Of a stretch of DNA of 64,000 nt, positions 7,252 to 18,661 are shown piece by piece. Location: IMG/VR virus record IMGVR_UViG_3300050120_000210, positions 85,125 through 149,124 of that record. One strand, 5' to 3'. Positions within the stretch are counted from its first letter, which is position 1; each line of letters begins with the position of its first letter. The notes beneath the pieces are model-generated. The model was not told the origin of the DNA and searched no databases. It saw nothing but the letters and a program-made list of their open reading frames with translations. Source of the DNA: a virus. Position numbers and translations under genes: made by a program.

Positions 7252-10200
7252 ATGGGCATCAAGTACGACGGTCTGAAACTTGTTTGGTTGCACCAGTTCG
7301 GGGGTTCGACGACTTTGCTGACGTGGGTCAGCCCGGATGAAGGTGATGTCGGCTCTTTTGTCGGCGGCGCCAAAGCATTCATTCCCGCCGCAGTTCGTGT
7401 CATCAATGGCCCGCGCCCGACTTTCAGCTTGTCTTCGGGTTCTCTGCCCACGGGCCTTAGCCTCGATACTTCGAGCGGCGCGGTCTCGGGTATCCTCAAC
7501 AACATCGTCGGAAGCTACTCCTACACCCTCAAGGCTCAAAGTGGTCAAGTCAGTGTTGAACGCACGTTCTCTGCAAACGTCGCGGTCAACCAAGCACCTG
7601 TGTGGAACACTCCGGCCGGTTCGCTGGGCAGCCAATTCGACAATACGCCCGTCAACCTGACGCTCGACGCTGTCGATCCTGAAGCTCAGCCCGTCACGTT
7701 CGCTCTGATCGCTGGTTCTCTGCCCGGCGGTCTGAACCTGTCCAACACCGGTGCGATCACCGGTCTGTTGAGCCCGGTCACCGACGACACGACGTTCTTC
7801 TTCACCCTGACCGCTTCGGATGGCGTGCTCAACACGCAACGTGCGTTCAGCTTCACTGCCCTGCTCGATCAAGCCCCGGTTTGGAGCACGCACGGCAATC
7901 TTGGCACGCCCATCGAAAGCAGTGCATTCACGTTCCCGCTGGTGGTCACTGGCGCCCGCGCTCTGACCTACACCGTCACTGGCGGCCAACTTCCCGTTGG
8001 TCTGACGTTGGATGCCAACACCGGCGTGATCTCCGGCACGACGCCCGCCGTCGCGCTCGACTCCACGTCTACTTTCATCGTCAGCGCGTCGGATGGCGTG
8101 AAGGCTACGGCTCAAACTCTGTCCATCATCGTCAAGAAGAACCTTCCCCCGGTTTGGAGTTCGAGCGGCACGGTCGCGACTGATTTCGGCGGCAAGGCAG
8201 TCAACTTCAACCTCATCGCGGTCGATCCCAACGGTTCGTCCGTCACCTTCACGTTGGGCAATGGTTCGGTTCTGCCGGGCGACCTGACTCTGTCGAACAC
8301 CGGTCTCATCAGCGGCAACCTGCCCGATGTGGTCGCGTCCACCGACTTCAGCTTCACGGCTGTTGCAAGCGATGGTCTGCTGACCACGCCTCGCGCCCTG
8401 AAGATTCGCACGCTCCTCAACCAACCTCCGGTTTGGGATACGGCTTCCGGCCTCTCCCCGGTTCTCGAAGAAATGGCGTTCACTCGCGTTGTGTCGGCTC
8501 ACGACCCCGCTGGTGTCCAAGCAATTCACTATAAGCTGGCGAGTGGTTCCCTGCCCGATGGCGTGACGTTGTCCAACAACGGCGTCATTAGCGGCACCCC
8601 CGGCACGGTGGTGTCTGACACCGAGTATGATTTCAACATCGAAGCGAACAACGGCGTCCTCGCGGCTTCGCAAGATTTCACGCTCATCGTCGCCAAGAAC
8701 GTGGCTCCGGTGTGGTCCAGCAACGCTGGCCTCATCAACACCGTCCAAGGTCTGTCGATCTATAACTATAACCTGTCGGGACACGACGGCAACGGCACCA
8801 TCCCGGTCTACACTCTGACGGCTGGCGCTCTGCCGGACGGCATCTCACTGTCCACGAGCGGAACCCTGTCGGGTACGGTCGGCAACGTCGCAAACGCCAC
8901 GCAGTATGACTTCACCGTCGCTCTGAACGATGGCTTCAATGCACCAGTCGGCCGTAGTTTCTCGATCATCGTCACACCGAACGCACTGCCGGTGTGGGTC
9001 ACCAACTCGGGCACCATCGCTTCGGCTTTCGAAACGGCTCCGATCAGCGTCTTCATCAACGCGTTCGACCCGGAAGGCGCGCAGATCACCTACTACATGG
9101 TTGGTTCTTCGAAGCTGCCTGATGGCGTGTTCCTGAACGGGTCCACCGGTCTCATTTCCGGCTCCCTGCCGAACGTTACGGAAGACACTGACTTCTCGTT
9201 CAACATCTACGCGGATGACGGCACCCCGAACAACGCCCGCCGCGCTGCTCGTATTTTCACGATCCACACAGTCTTCAACTCGGCGCCCGTGTTCCAGACG
9301 CCCGCAAACCTTGGCACGAGCATCGAAGGCCGCAACTATTCGCTGCAACTGAGCGCCACTGGTGTCGGTAACGGCCCGATGATCTACACCCTGTCGTCTG
9401 GCACGTTGCCCGCTGGTCTGACCCTGTCCCGCAGTGGTCTGATCTCCGGCGTGCTTCCGGCAGCCGCAACAGATACCGGCTACACCTTCACGGTCAATGC
9501 CTTCAACGGCATCAAGAACGCAACGCGTACCTTCACGCTGACGGTCGCCCACGATCTGCCCCCGGTGTGGACCAGCAACGCTGGCACGCTCGGCAGCTTC
9601 TTCGGCAACAACGCCTTCTCGATCCAACTGGCCTCGGCTGACCCGAATGGCGTTGGCGTCGTCTACTCGTTGGCGAACGCCACGACTCTGCCCCACGGCG
9701 TCTCTCTGTCTACCGGTGGTTTGGTTTCCGGTTCGCTCGACATCGTCGCGAACAACACGACCTACAACTTCACCGTTCGTTCGTCGGATGGTGTCTTGAG
9801 CGCCGACCGCAGCTTCTCGCTCACCTCGCTCGCCGAAGTGGCGCCGAACTGGGTCACCCCGGCCGGTCAAATCGCACAAGTGTTCAAGAACACGAGCTAC
9901 AGCAGCTTCTTGGTCGCTGCCGATTCGCAACATCTTCCGATCACCTACACCGTTGTGTCTGGGTCTCTGCCCACTGGTCTGACGCTGAACGCCAACACCG
10001 GCTTGCTTGCCGGTATCACGGCCAACGTTAGCATCAACACCGAATACGATTTCACTGTCCGTGCATCGAACGGCACGCTGACTTCCGACCGAGCCTTCTC
10101 GTTCGTCGTTCAATCGGTCGCAACACCAGCATGGGTCACACCGGCCGGGTCGCTGGGTTCGATCCTGTCCGGCTACACCGGTGTCTTCAGCATGGTTGCG

Positions 10201-13200
10201 ACGGACCCGCAGGGCCTTTCGCTCACCTATAGCTTCATCTCCGGCACGTTGCCCGCTGGTCTGTCGTTCTCTGGCGGGGGCTCGGCCACCATTCAGAAGA
10301 GCAGCCCGAGCGCAACTGTTCCGGTCACGTCTTCGGATCAAACCTATAGCTTCACCGTCGAAGTCACCAACGGCTTCGTGCCGGTCCAGCGCACCTTCTC
10401 GATCACGATCCTGAAGAACCTACCGCCGGTCTGGGTTTCCCCGACTGCTGGCAGCCTCGGCACCCAAAACGAAGGCACTTCCTTCACGGTCACCCTCGAC
10501 GCAACTGACCCGGAATCGCAAGGCATCTTCTATCTGGTGTCGGCGGGTTCTCTGCCGAACGGTTTTGGCCTGAATGCCAACACCGGCGTCATCAGCGGCA
10601 CCACGGGCACGGTCTCCAACACGACCACGTTCAACTTCACCATTGATGCAGACGACGGCAAGCAAACGACTTCGCGGGCCTTCAGCTTCACCACTACGTT
10701 CTCGTCCGCTCCGGCTTGGACGACGGCTTCTGGTTCTCTGGCGAGCCAACTCGAACAGACCCCGTTCTCCGTCACTGTTGCCGCCACGGCGGCTGGACAA
10801 GGTATCCACTACACGGTCGCCAACGCCAGCATTCTGCCCACCGGCTTGACCCTTGACGCAAACACGGGCGTCATCAGCGGCACCCTGCCGCCGGTGACCA
10901 CCGACACCGTTGATTCGTTCGACTTGGTCGCCACATCGGTCGTGACAGGCAAGGCAACGACTCGCTCGTTCAGCATCACCATCATCAACGATCTGCCGCC
11001 CGTTTGGAGCACGGCCGCTGGCCTGTTCCTCGACGATTTGGCTGGAACTTCGTTCACCAAGAGCCTGCTGGCCATCGACCCGAACGGCACCACCGTTACC
11101 TACACCATCGCCAATGGTACTCTGCCGGGTTCGGTGACCTTCAACCCCAACGCGGGTGGTGGCACGGCTTCGCTCTCCGGCACTCTGCCGACCGTTGCCA
11201 ACAACACGACGTATGCGATCACGGTTGGCGCGTCTGATGGCGCCTCGCAAGTTAACCGCACCTTCTCCTTCACATCCGAACTGGATGTGCCGCCGGTGTG
11301 GTCCACGAATGCTGGCGTCCTCGCCAACGCTGCCCCGGAATTCTCGACGTTCTCGACCACCGTCACTGCGGTCGATCCGAATGGTAAGGGCGTTGTCTAT
11401 GGCCTCGCAAACAGCACGTTGCTGCCGACCGGCCTTTCGCTGCAAGCCAACAACGGTTTGATCTCCGGCACGCTCCCGGCAGTCGCCAACGCTCTGGCCA
11501 ATGATACCTACAACTTCACCGTCCGTGCTTCGGATGGCGTGATGACCGCTGACCGCAACTTCTCCATCGTGGTGAAGCCGGATGCGGCACCGGTGTGGGT
11601 CACCAACGCTGGCTCTATCGGTAGCGTTCTCGAAAGCCAAACCTTCTCTACGCACCTCGTGGCAAGCGACCCCGATGGCGATACCGTCACCTATTCGTTG
11701 ACCAACGGCACCACGATGGCGCCGGGCTTCAGCCTACTCGCCAATGGTTTCGTTTCCGGCCGCGCTGGCACCACCACGGTGGACACCAGTTATCCGTTTG
11801 ATGTGGCCGCTTCGGATGGTCACAAGAGCACGAATCGTTCGTTCACTCTGACCCTGCAATTCGACACGACGAACCTCGACGCCAACTCCGCATCCGTCAC
11901 CATGCTGATGCCGTTCGAAGGCACGCCGGGCTCTAACGCTCTGGTCGATCAGCTTGGTCACGTTATCACGGACAACGGTGCGGTCATTTCGAGCACGCAA
12001 GTTCAGTTCGGCAACACTGCGGTGTTCTTCAACGGCTCTAGCTCGTTCACGACGCCGATGCTGCCCGACTTCAACATGCTCAACGTTGGCGTCTACACCG
12101 TCGAATTCTGGCTCTTCCCGACCGAGAACTCCTCGACCGAATATCTGATTTCCGAAAACGCTCTCGGAAACGACACCAACGTGAATGCTACCTACTGGGG
12201 CATCAAGAAGTCAGGCACGTCTTATGCTCTGAATGTTGGTCCGCAAACCCTGATTAACGCCAGTAGTGGTCTCATTTCGGTCGCGGGCGGCACGGTGCTT
12301 CTCAACCAATGGCAACATATCGCCGTTTGTAAGAGCGCGGCAGGCACGAAGACCTTCCTCAACGGTGTGAACATCGGCACGGCAGCCATCAATGGCACGT
12401 CCGGTAACACGGCCACGAACCTCGTCGTTGGCCTAGGCTTCACCGGTTATATGGATGATCTTCGCATCACCAATGCAGCCCGTTACTCGGCAAACTTCAC
12501 ACCCGGCAAGGCCCCGGCTATCCCCGTGTGGGTCACCCCGGCAAACACCGTGCTGGTCACCGGCAGCGAAGGCAATTCGATCACGAACGCCGTGGCGCTC
12601 TCCTTCACCGATTCATCCGGTCTCGGTATCAAGAACTACGTCACCGTTGGCGCTCTGCCGACTGGTGTGACACTTGATACTTCCAACGGCACCGTGGTTG
12701 GTGTCATCCCGCAGGCTGTCCAAGGTGGCCAGATCACGCTCACAGCGCAAGGTAAGGATGGCAACAACAACCTGACGGCCGCGCGTAACTTCATCATCCA
12801 ATCGAACGCGCTGTCGGCCCCGAGTGACCTGCAAGTTAGTTGGCGCTTCAACAAGCAGACTTCCGCGAGCGGTTTCTTGGCCGACATTGGCAATAGCGGA
12901 TTCGGAACACCGACTGCTGTGGGCACCTCATTTTCGTATGTGGCTGCTCCGAGCCCGCATGGAACAGACACCGCGCTTCAGTTCAACGGACAAACGGCAA
13001 TGTATATGTCCGACACCACGAACCTGCGGTTCTTGGAGCATAGCAATTGGACCATTGAGATGTGGGTCTGGATGTCGGATTTCACTGCCGGTAAGAGCGT
13101 TGGAACACGTCTGCTCAGCATTGGCGATGGCGCCAATGGCGGGAATGGTATTTTCTGGTTCACCGGTGGCACCGGTGCAATCGCGGGCATCTACCAAAAC

Positions 13201-16200
13201 ACATATTCTTCGACGTTCCCGCAACCGACAAATGGCGCGTGGAATCACATGGCGCTTGTTCGTAACGGGAACCAAATTACTGCCTACACCAACGGTGTTG
13301 CCGGGGCTCCGGGCACCATTACCGGAGAAGTGCCTGCCAACAATTTCGACAACTTGGGATTGGCCATCAACGGTCACTGGCAAGCGTCGCCTACCGCAAC
13401 CTTCTCGGTTGCTGGAACTATTGTGCGCGGTCTGAACATGTGGAGCACTTCGAAATACAACACCCCATTCACGCCGGTTTGGGATGACTTCCTCACGCCG
13501 GTTTGGGCGAACGCATCTGCGAATATCGCCAATGGTCTCGACGGCAACTCGTTCAATGCATCAGTCCTCGCATCTTCGTTTGGCAATACCTCCGTCACCT
13601 ATGCGGTTAGCAATGCCGGGACGATGCCTGCTGGTTTGAACCTCGTGTCGAACGGCTACGTGTATGGCACGATTCCGACCTTCAACGCCAATGCTCCGGC
13701 GACGAGTTTCTCGCTCATCGCCACGGACACGAACGCGCGGATCACCCCGCCCAAAACATTCACGGTTACTTCGCTCGATGCAAAACCGGTTTGGGTCAGC
13801 AATGGTTCGCTTGGCAACAACACCTCTAACGCAACGGTCAGCCTGCAATTGGTCGCGACCGACCCGCGTGGTGATGTTCCGGTAACCTATGCTGTCGCCA
13901 ATGGCGCTATTCCGGCTGGATTGACCTTGAACTCGAATGGTTTGATTACGGGTTCGCTCACTTTCCAGACGACGGATACGGTTTCGTCCTTCACGGTTAA
14001 TGCAGTCAACCATTCCGGCAAGTTCTCGATCTCTAATTCGCTTTCCTACACCGTGTTCACCGACTTCGATGTGAATTTTGCGAACACAATGACATTGCTC
14101 CATGCCGATGGGAACTTCACGAACAGCGGCAACAGCACTGTCACATGGTCGGCTGGTGGCACTGCCACTGTGCAGAACAGTGTTGTCAAGTTCGGCACTG
14201 GTGCATTCAGTACGACGGGCGTGGCCACTTCTTGGGTCCGTTCGTCTAACCTGTCCTCGCTATACAATCTGGGCACTCGACCCTTTACCACGGAGTTCTG
14301 GGTCAACGTCGGTGGGTTCGTAAATACAAGCGGAGCTTGGCAGGCGGCCATTCTATTCTATGGTTTGGGAAACACGACTGCCGGTAACCAAGGTAACGGT
14401 TTCGGTGTATTCGTGACCGGAACATCTGCGACCAGCGGTATTGTTAGCGTCGGTGCAGGCGGCTGGAACGCGGCTGGTACGGCTCAAAGCTTCTCGTTCG
14501 GTGGCAATATCACCGCCAATTTGAACCAATGGTATCACGTTGCTGCTCAACGTGACGCAAGCAACAATTTCTCTCTTTACTGGGATGGACAATTGGTTGG
14601 TGCAACAACTGCGGCAGTGACGGTTGGCCCGAATTTCACTACTTCTTATGTGTGGAACATCGGCACGTTGGCATCTGTTAGCGGATTTGAATATCCTCTC
14701 GTTGGTAAAGTCGATGACGTTCGTATCACTTACGATGTCGCTCGCTACACTGGAAACTCTATTACTGTTCCGAACAAGGCGTTCCCGAACACTGGACCTA
14801 TTGCTCCTGTGTTCACTTCGCCAGTTTCCTTGGGAACTTCAACCAAGCTCGCCGTGGTCAATACTACCGTGGTCGCCACCGCAAGTGTCGCTAACGCTAC
14901 ACCAATTACGTATTCTCTCGTTTCCGGGTCTCTTCCGGGCACCGCGACATTGGCCAGCAATGGCTTGATTAGCGGCCTCGCTGCGAACGTTGTCACGGAT
15001 ACCGTGGACACTTTTACTATTGCAGCAGCCGACACGCAAACCCACATCAGCAATAAGACTTTCACATATACAACATTGGTTGCCGGGGATCAGTTCTTCA
15101 GCAACGTGTCATTGCTTATCCACGGTGAAACAACCGCAAACAACGGTGTTGTCATTGACTCCGTTGGGGTCAATACATTCTCCACAAACAACGCAGCAAA
15201 CGTCTCGACCGCCGCTTCGAAGTTCGGCAATTCGGCTGTTTTCTTCAACGGAGCGAACAGCACGACAAACGTCATGAAGGGCCTTCAAGGGCCTCCGACT
15301 TGGTTATCCAATTGGTTGTCGGGAACCGATTTCACGCTCGAAGCGTGGATCAACCCCACCGATCTCCCGAACCTGACCGGCGGCGTCAACAAGACAGTCA
15401 TCATGTGCGTTGCCAACCCGTCAACACTTGCCAACTACTGGCAATGGACGCTTTCGGGCTCGAACGCGACGACGATCACCAATATGGATTGGGTCACTTT
15501 GACCCCCGGCACTGTGACCGATTTCCATACGACCGTCCCGGCTGGTTCGATTCCGATGAACGCTTGGACGCACATTGCGCTGACTCGCGCAAACGGTGTT
15601 GTACGCGGGTTCGTTAATGGTGTGTTGCTAGGCAACTCCATTGTTAACACCTCTGCATATAATGGTCCATCCTCTTTGTTCTTCGAACTCGGCGGCGAAA
15701 CGCTAACTGGTGCTCCGGGTAACTTCCATGGTTACATGGATGAAGTCCGCATCACCACCGGCACCGCGCGCTATACTGCAAACTTCACAGTGAGCGCGAA
15801 TGCATTCCCGAACTTGCTCGACCCTAGCCCGATTTGGGCGAACTCGGGCTCGCTTGGTTTTGCCTACAAAAACAGCGCGATCAACGTTCAACTTGCGGCA
15901 AACTCTCCGATCAACGCCGTACCGCTTACCTACAGCTTGCTGTCTGGTTCGTTGCCGGGGACCGCTACACTCTCCAACAGCGGATTGCTCTCGGGTGTGA
16001 CAAGCAACGTGTCTACGGATACTGTGAGCACGTTCACACTTCGTGCAACGGACGTATTGGCACACACCACCGACCGCACGTTCACCTATACAACGGTCGC
16101 AAATGCCGATGTCAATTTCGGTTTGACCTCCGCACTGTTCCACATGGAAGATACCCCAAACAGTTCGAGCACCACCGATACGTTCACCGATGCAACGGGC

Positions 16201-18651
16201 CGGACCACGATGGTCAAGTCTGGAACCACTGCCACGACTTCGACGGCGACTGCCAAATTCGGTAATTCGGCGATGTATTTCGCGGGGGCTACTAGCCAAG
16301 CAACCACAGGCTGCGCGCAGTCAACCGTCAACGCCGCAGGCTTTGGCTTCGGAACCAACGATTTCACTGTTGAATCGTGGGTTAACGTGAGTTCATTCCC
16401 GTCAACTGCGGTCGTGGCTACCTATAACAGCCCCACCACGGCCACTGTGACGAACGTCAATATTTCGTGGATTCTTCAGCTTACCGGGAACGCGACGACT
16501 ATCACGGGGATCGATTTCTACAACCAAGGCGACACCCATATCGCTAACACCGTGGTCTCCGATCTGCGTGTTACTGGTCTGAATATTCCGACCAAGACTT
16601 GGACTCACTTCGCGATCACACGTCAGGGTCAAAACCTGCGGGCCTTCGTGAACGGAACGGTTGTCGGCTCCACAATTATCACGGCCGGATTTAGTTATCC
16701 CACCATCTCGGGCAATACTTTGCAACTCGGCGGCGCCGTGGTTCCGGGCTTTGCTTCGATCTTGGATGGTTATCTCGACGAAGTTCGCATCTCCAACGGT
16801 GTTGCTCGCTATACCGCCAACTTCAGCGTGCAAACGTCGCCGTTCCCGAGCCTGATCGATCCTAGCCCGGTTTGGGCGAACTCGGGGTCGCTGGGTAGTG
16901 CTCTCCACAATAGCCCGATCAGCTTGCAATTGGTGGCGAACACCACCAACGCTGCCCCGGTTACTTACACCGTGCAATCGGGCGCTCTGCCGGGCACTGT
17001 TACGCTCGCCAGCAATGGTCTCGTGTCGGGTGTTACCGGAAATGCAGCTACGGACACGGTGAGCACTTTCACTGTTCGTGCGACAGATACGCTGACGCGT
17101 TTCACCGATCAAACGATGTCGTATACGACCATCGCAAATTCGGACGTGTTCTACAGCAACGTGTCTCTTTTGCTTCACGCGGAAGACACACCGAACGGCA
17201 CAACTATCGCGGATTCCAGCGGTAAGCAGACCTTCACTAAAAACTCGGCAAGTGTTTCGACTGCCAATCAGAAGTTCGGTAATTCTGCACTGTTCTTCAA
17301 TGGTGCAAATACGGCACTAATGGTTTCGACATCCAACCCGCCGGGTATCAGTTTCCCTACCGGAACCGATTTTACTGTCGAAATGTGGTTCAACATGACT
17401 AGCAACGGCGGAAGCAAATCAGCCGTTATGCTCGCGCATGGTCCGAATGCATTCAATCCCGCCAATACGAACAATATTTGGTGCATTCAGATTGATGCAA
17501 CGGCACCCGGTATTCAAGACATCCAGCTATACAATGGCGCTGGTGGAAATGGCGTGTCGGCTAACGTTACCAATCTTCCCTATGGAACATGGCATCACAT
17601 CGCCTTTGCCCGTCAGGGTGGCACACTCCGTGTCTTTGTCAACGGCGTTCTGAATAACACGAACCCGAATACCTTCAACTATGTCGGCAGTGCTGCAACA
17701 GCACTGACCGTGGGTGGATTGAATGTTGAAGCCTTTAGCTTGAACATGAATGGTTACATGGATGAGGTTCGTATCACCAACGGTGTTGCTCGCTATGTCT
17801 CTAATTTCTCGGTCGCCACATCGGCATATCCGAACCTTCAAGACCCGACGCCGATTTTCACGACTAACGCGGTTACTTTCACGGTCGCCAATGCGGTGAA
17901 CGTCAGCAACTCTGTGGTCGCCAATTCGCCTGTCAACCGGTCGCTCACCTATACACTGACCTCCGGTTCTCTAGCGAATGGCACAACGATGTTGAGCAAC
18001 GGTCTGATTACCGGCCAACCGTTCTCGGTGGGCAATTCGGTCTTCACCGTTTCGGCGGCAATCACGGATGCTCCGAACTCGTTCACGCCGACGACTCAGA
18101 CGATCACCTACAACGTGGTCTCGGCCGGTTGGGCAACTGCTCTTGGCGATACTGTGACCCTGCCGTCTTACCTGAGCCCGGTGTATACCGCTACAACTGG
18201 CAACAACTCCAACGGCTTCGGTGTGTTCAGCAACCTTCTTCCGGCAACTGGACAATACTTCATCGACGTTACCTTGGCCAGTGGTCAAGATTCGTCACCG
18301 GCGTCGGTTGGTTTCTTGGGCTTGTCTACAGTGGCAACCGGCTTCAACTTCAATACCTCTGCCAACTATAAGGCTTGGTATTACACGGGAGCTTGGTTCG
18401 GTGATGCAACGACGGTATCGTCTGGTGACTCGTCCAACCTCATCACCGGCACCTATCGTATCGCCATCGACCGCACCAACGGCCTGTTCTACATGCAACG
18501 GACCAGCGGAACACCTTCGACCGTCCGTTCAGCCCACCTTCCGGGCTCCGGCAATCTCTTCCTGATGATGCTTCCGCAAAGCACCTTCAGAGTTCCGGGT
18601 GTGACGATCATCAACGGTGGCATCCAAGCTGGCCACGGTGGTCTCTACTAA
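7252..18651 (+). CDS. Giant Ig-like/LamG adhesin or fibre protein, 3,799 aa
   Basis: The first about 1,530 residues are 16 tandem repeats of about 90-100 residues of the putative-Ig (He_PIG) type, each with PVW...DP.G..VTY, SLP.GL.L..NTG.ISG and DGV...R.F signatures. Then Ig-like repeats alternate with six LamG/concanavalin-like modules (approximately at 11885-12510, 12820-13470, 14070-14780, 15090-15810, 16110-16840 and 17150-17840), recognisable by KFGNSA.FFNG, FT.E.W and GYMDEVRI.NG.ARY. About 23 Ig-like repeats can be counted. The last about 170 residues form a different beta-rich domain. No signal peptide is present, as expected of a virion protein. Likely an extended fibre binding host glycans, by analogy. 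The start at 7252 (ATG) is uncertain: no Shine-Dalgarno site is visible and the frame is open back to 7171. A strong terminator follows. Confidence 0.8.
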   Translation: MGIKYDGLKLVWLHQFGGSTTLLTWVSPDEGDVGSFVGGAKAFIPAAVRVINGPRPTFSLSSGSLPTGLSLDTSSGAVSGILNNIVGSYSYTLKAQSGQVSVERTFSANVAVNQAPVWNTPAGSLGSQFDNTPVNLTLDAVDPEAQPVTFALIAGSLPGGLNLSNTGAITGLLSPVTDDTTFFFTLTASDGVLNTQRAFSFTALLDQAPVWSTHGNLGTPIESSAFTFPLVVTGARALTYTVTGGQLPVGLTLDANTGVISGTTPAVALDSTSTFIVSASDGVKATAQTLSIIVKKNLPPVWSSSGTVATDFGGKAVNFNLIAVDPNGSSVTFTLGNGSVLPGDLTLSNTGLISGNLPDVVASTDFSFTAVASDGLLTTPRALKIRTLLNQPPVWDTASGLSPVLEEMAFTRVVSAHDPAGVQAIHYKLASGSLPDGVTLSNNGVISGTPGTVVSDTEYDFNIEANNGVLAASQDFTLIVAKNVAPVWSSNAGLINTVQGLSIYNYNLSGHDGNGTIPVYTLTAGALPDGISLSTSGTLSGTVGNVANATQYDFTVALNDGFNAPVGRSFSIIVTPNALPVWVTNSGTIASAFETAPISVFINAFDPEGAQITYYMVGSSKLPDGVFLNGSTGLISGSLPNVTEDTDFSFNIYADDGTPNNARRAARIFTIHTVFNSAPVFQTPANLGTSIEGRNYSLQLSATGVGNGPMIYTLSSGTLPAGLTLSRSGLISGVLPAAATDTGYTFTVNAFNGIKNATRTFTLTVAHDLPPVWTSNAGTLGSFFGNNAFSIQLASADPNGVGVVYSLANATTLPHGVSLSTGGLVSGSLDIVANNTTYNFTVRSSDGVLSADRSFSLTSLAEVAPNWVTPAGQIAQVFKNTSYSSFLVAADSQHLPITYTVVSGSLPTGLTLNANTGLLAGITANVSINTEYDFTVRASNGTLTSDRAFSFVVQSVATPAWVTPAGSLGSILSGYTGVFSMVATDPQGLSLTYSFISGTLPAGLSFSGGGSATIQKSSPSATVPVTSSDQTYSFTVEVTNGFVPVQRTFSITILKNLPPVWVSPTAGSLGTQNEGTSFTVTLDATDPESQGIFYLVSAGSLPNGFGLNANTGVISGTTGTVSNTTTFNFTIDADDGKQTTSRAFSFTTTFSSAPAWTTASGSLASQLEQTPFSVTVAATAAGQGIHYTVANASILPTGLTLDANTGVISGTLPPVTTDTVDSFDLVATSVVTGKATTRSFSITIINDLPPVWSTAAGLFLDDLAGTSFTKSLLAIDPNGTTVTYTIANGTLPGSVTFNPNAGGGTASLSGTLPTVANNTTYAITVGASDGASQVNRTFSFTSELDVPPVWSTNAGVLANAAPEFSTFSTTVTAVDPNGKGVVYGLANSTLLPTGLSLQANNGLISGTLPAVANALANDTYNFTVRASDGVMTADRNFSIVVKPDAAPVWVTNAGSIGSVLESQTFSTHLVASDPDGDTVTYSLTNGTTMAPGFSLLANGFVSGRAGTTTVDTSYPFDVAASDGHKSTNRSFTLTLQFDTTNLDANSASVTMLMPFEGTPGSNALVDQLGHVITDNGAVISSTQVQFGNTAVFFNGSSSFTTPMLPDFNMLNVGVYTVEFWLFPTENSSTEYLISENALGNDTNVNATYWGIKKSGTSYALNVGPQTLINASSGLISVAGGTVLLNQWQHIAVCKSAAGTKTFLNGVNIGTAAINGTSGNTATNLVVGLGFTGYMDDLRITNAARYSANFTPGKAPAIPVWVTPANTVLVTGSEGNSITNAVALSFTDSSGLGIKNYVTVGALPTGVTLDTSNGTVVGVIPQAVQGGQITLTAQGKDGNNNLTAARNFIIQSNALSAPSDLQVSWRFNKQTSASGFLADIGNSGFGTPTAVGTSFSYVAAPSPHGTDTALQFNGQTAMYMSDTTNLRFLEHSNWTIEMWVWMSDFTAGKSVGTRLLSIGDGANGGNGIFWFTGGTGAIAGIYQNTYSSTFPQPTNGAWNHMALVRNGNQITAYTNGVAGAPGTITGEVPANNFDNLGLAINGHWQASPTATFSVAGTIVRGLNMWSTSKYNTPFTPVWDDFLTPVWANASANIANGLDGNSFNASVLASSFGNTSVTYAVSNAGTMPAGLNLVSNGYVYGTIPTFNANAPATSFSLIATDTNARITPPKTFTVTSLDAKPVWVSNGSLGNNTSNATVSLQLVATDPRGDVPVTYAVANGAIPAGLTLNSNGLITGSLTFQTTDTVSSFTVNAVNHSGKFSISNSLSYTVFTDFDVNFANTMTLLHADGNFTNSGNSTVTWSAGGTATVQNSVVKFGTGAFSTTGVATSWVRSSNLSSLYNLGTRPFTTEFWVNVGGFVNTSGAWQAAILFYGLGNTTAGNQGNGFGVFVTGTSATSGIVSVGAGGWNAAGTAQSFSFGGNITANLNQWYHVAAQRDASNNFSLYWDGQLVGATTAAVTVGPNFTTSYVWNIGTLASVSGFEYPLVGKVDDVRITYDVARYTGNSITVPNKAFPNTGPIAPVFTSPVSLGTSTKLAVVNTTVVATASVANATPITYSLVSGSLPGTATLASNGLISGLAANVVTDTVDTFTIAAADTQTHISNKTFTYTTLVAGDQFFSNVSLLIHGETTANNGVVIDSVGVNTFSTNNAANVSTAASKFGNSAVFFNGANSTTNVMKGLQGPPTWLSNWLSGTDFTLEAWINPTDLPNLTGGVNKTVIMCVANPSTLANYWQWTLSGSNATTITNMDWVTLTPGTVTDFHTTVPAGSIPMNAWTHIALTRANGVVRGFVNGVLLGNSIVNTSAYNGPSSLFFELGGETLTGAPGNFHGYMDEVRITTGTARYTANFTVSANAFPNLLDPSPIWANSGSLGFAYKNSAINVQLAANSPINAVPLTYSLLSGSLPGTATLSNSGLLSGVTSNVSTDTVSTFTLRATDVLAHTTDRTFTYTTVANADVNFGLTSALFHMEDTPNSSSTTDTFTDATGRTTMVKSGTTATTSTATAKFGNSAMYFAGATSQATTGCAQSTVNAAGFGFGTNDFTVESWVNVSSFPSTAVVATYNSPTTATVTNVNISWILQLTGNATTITGIDFYNQGDTHIANTVVSDLRVTGLNIPTKTWTHFAITRQGQNLRAFVNGTVVGSTIITAGFSYPTISGNTLQLGGAVVPGFASILDGYLDEVRISNGVARYTANFSVQTSPFPSLIDPSPVWANSGSLGSALHNSPISLQLVANTTNAAPVTYTVQSGALPGTVTLASNGLVSGVTGNAATDTVSTFTVRATDTLTRFTDQTMSYTTIANSDVFYSNVSLLLHAEDTPNGTTIADSSGKQTFTKNSASVSTANQKFGNSALFFNGANTALMVSTSNPPGISFPTGTDFTVEMWFNMTSNGGSKSAVMLAHGPNAFNPANTNNIWCIQIDATAPGIQDIQLYNGAGGNGVSANVTNLPYGTWHHIAFARQGGTLRVFVNGVLNNTNPNTFNYVGSAATALTVGGLNVEAFSLNMNGYMDEVRITNGVARYVSNFSVATSAYPNLQDPTPIFTTNAVTFTVANAVNVSNSVVANSPVNRSLTYTLTSGSLANGTTMLSNGLITGQPFSVGNSVFTVSAAITDAPNSFTPTTQTITYNVVSAGWATALGDTVTLPSYLSPVYTATTGNNSNGFGVFSNLLPATGQYFIDVTLASGQDSSPASVGFLGLSTVATGFNFNTSANYKAWYYTGAWFGDATTVSSGDSSNLITGTYRIAIDRTNGLFYMQRTSGTPSTVRSAHLPGSGNLFLMMLPQSTFRVPGVTIINGGIQAGHGGLY
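7330..11870 (+). repeat. Tandem array of about 16 Ig-like coding repeats
   Basis: The coding sequence repeats with a period of roughly 270-300 bases; phrases such as GGTCTGACGCT, ATCAGCGGCAC and CCGGTGTGG recur at matching positions. The similarity persists at nucleotide level, which allows expansion or contraction by recombination. Confidence 0.75.
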
Positions 18652-18661
18652 AACCAAGATG

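Noticed and set aside
7096-11655. Long open frames on the minus strand opposite the giant adhesin gene (7096-8784, 8845-10341, 10420-11655)
   Set aside because: They are Arg/Asp/Gly/Val-rich antisense shadows created by repeated, GC-biased codons of the plus gene; no ribosome-binding sites and no domains.
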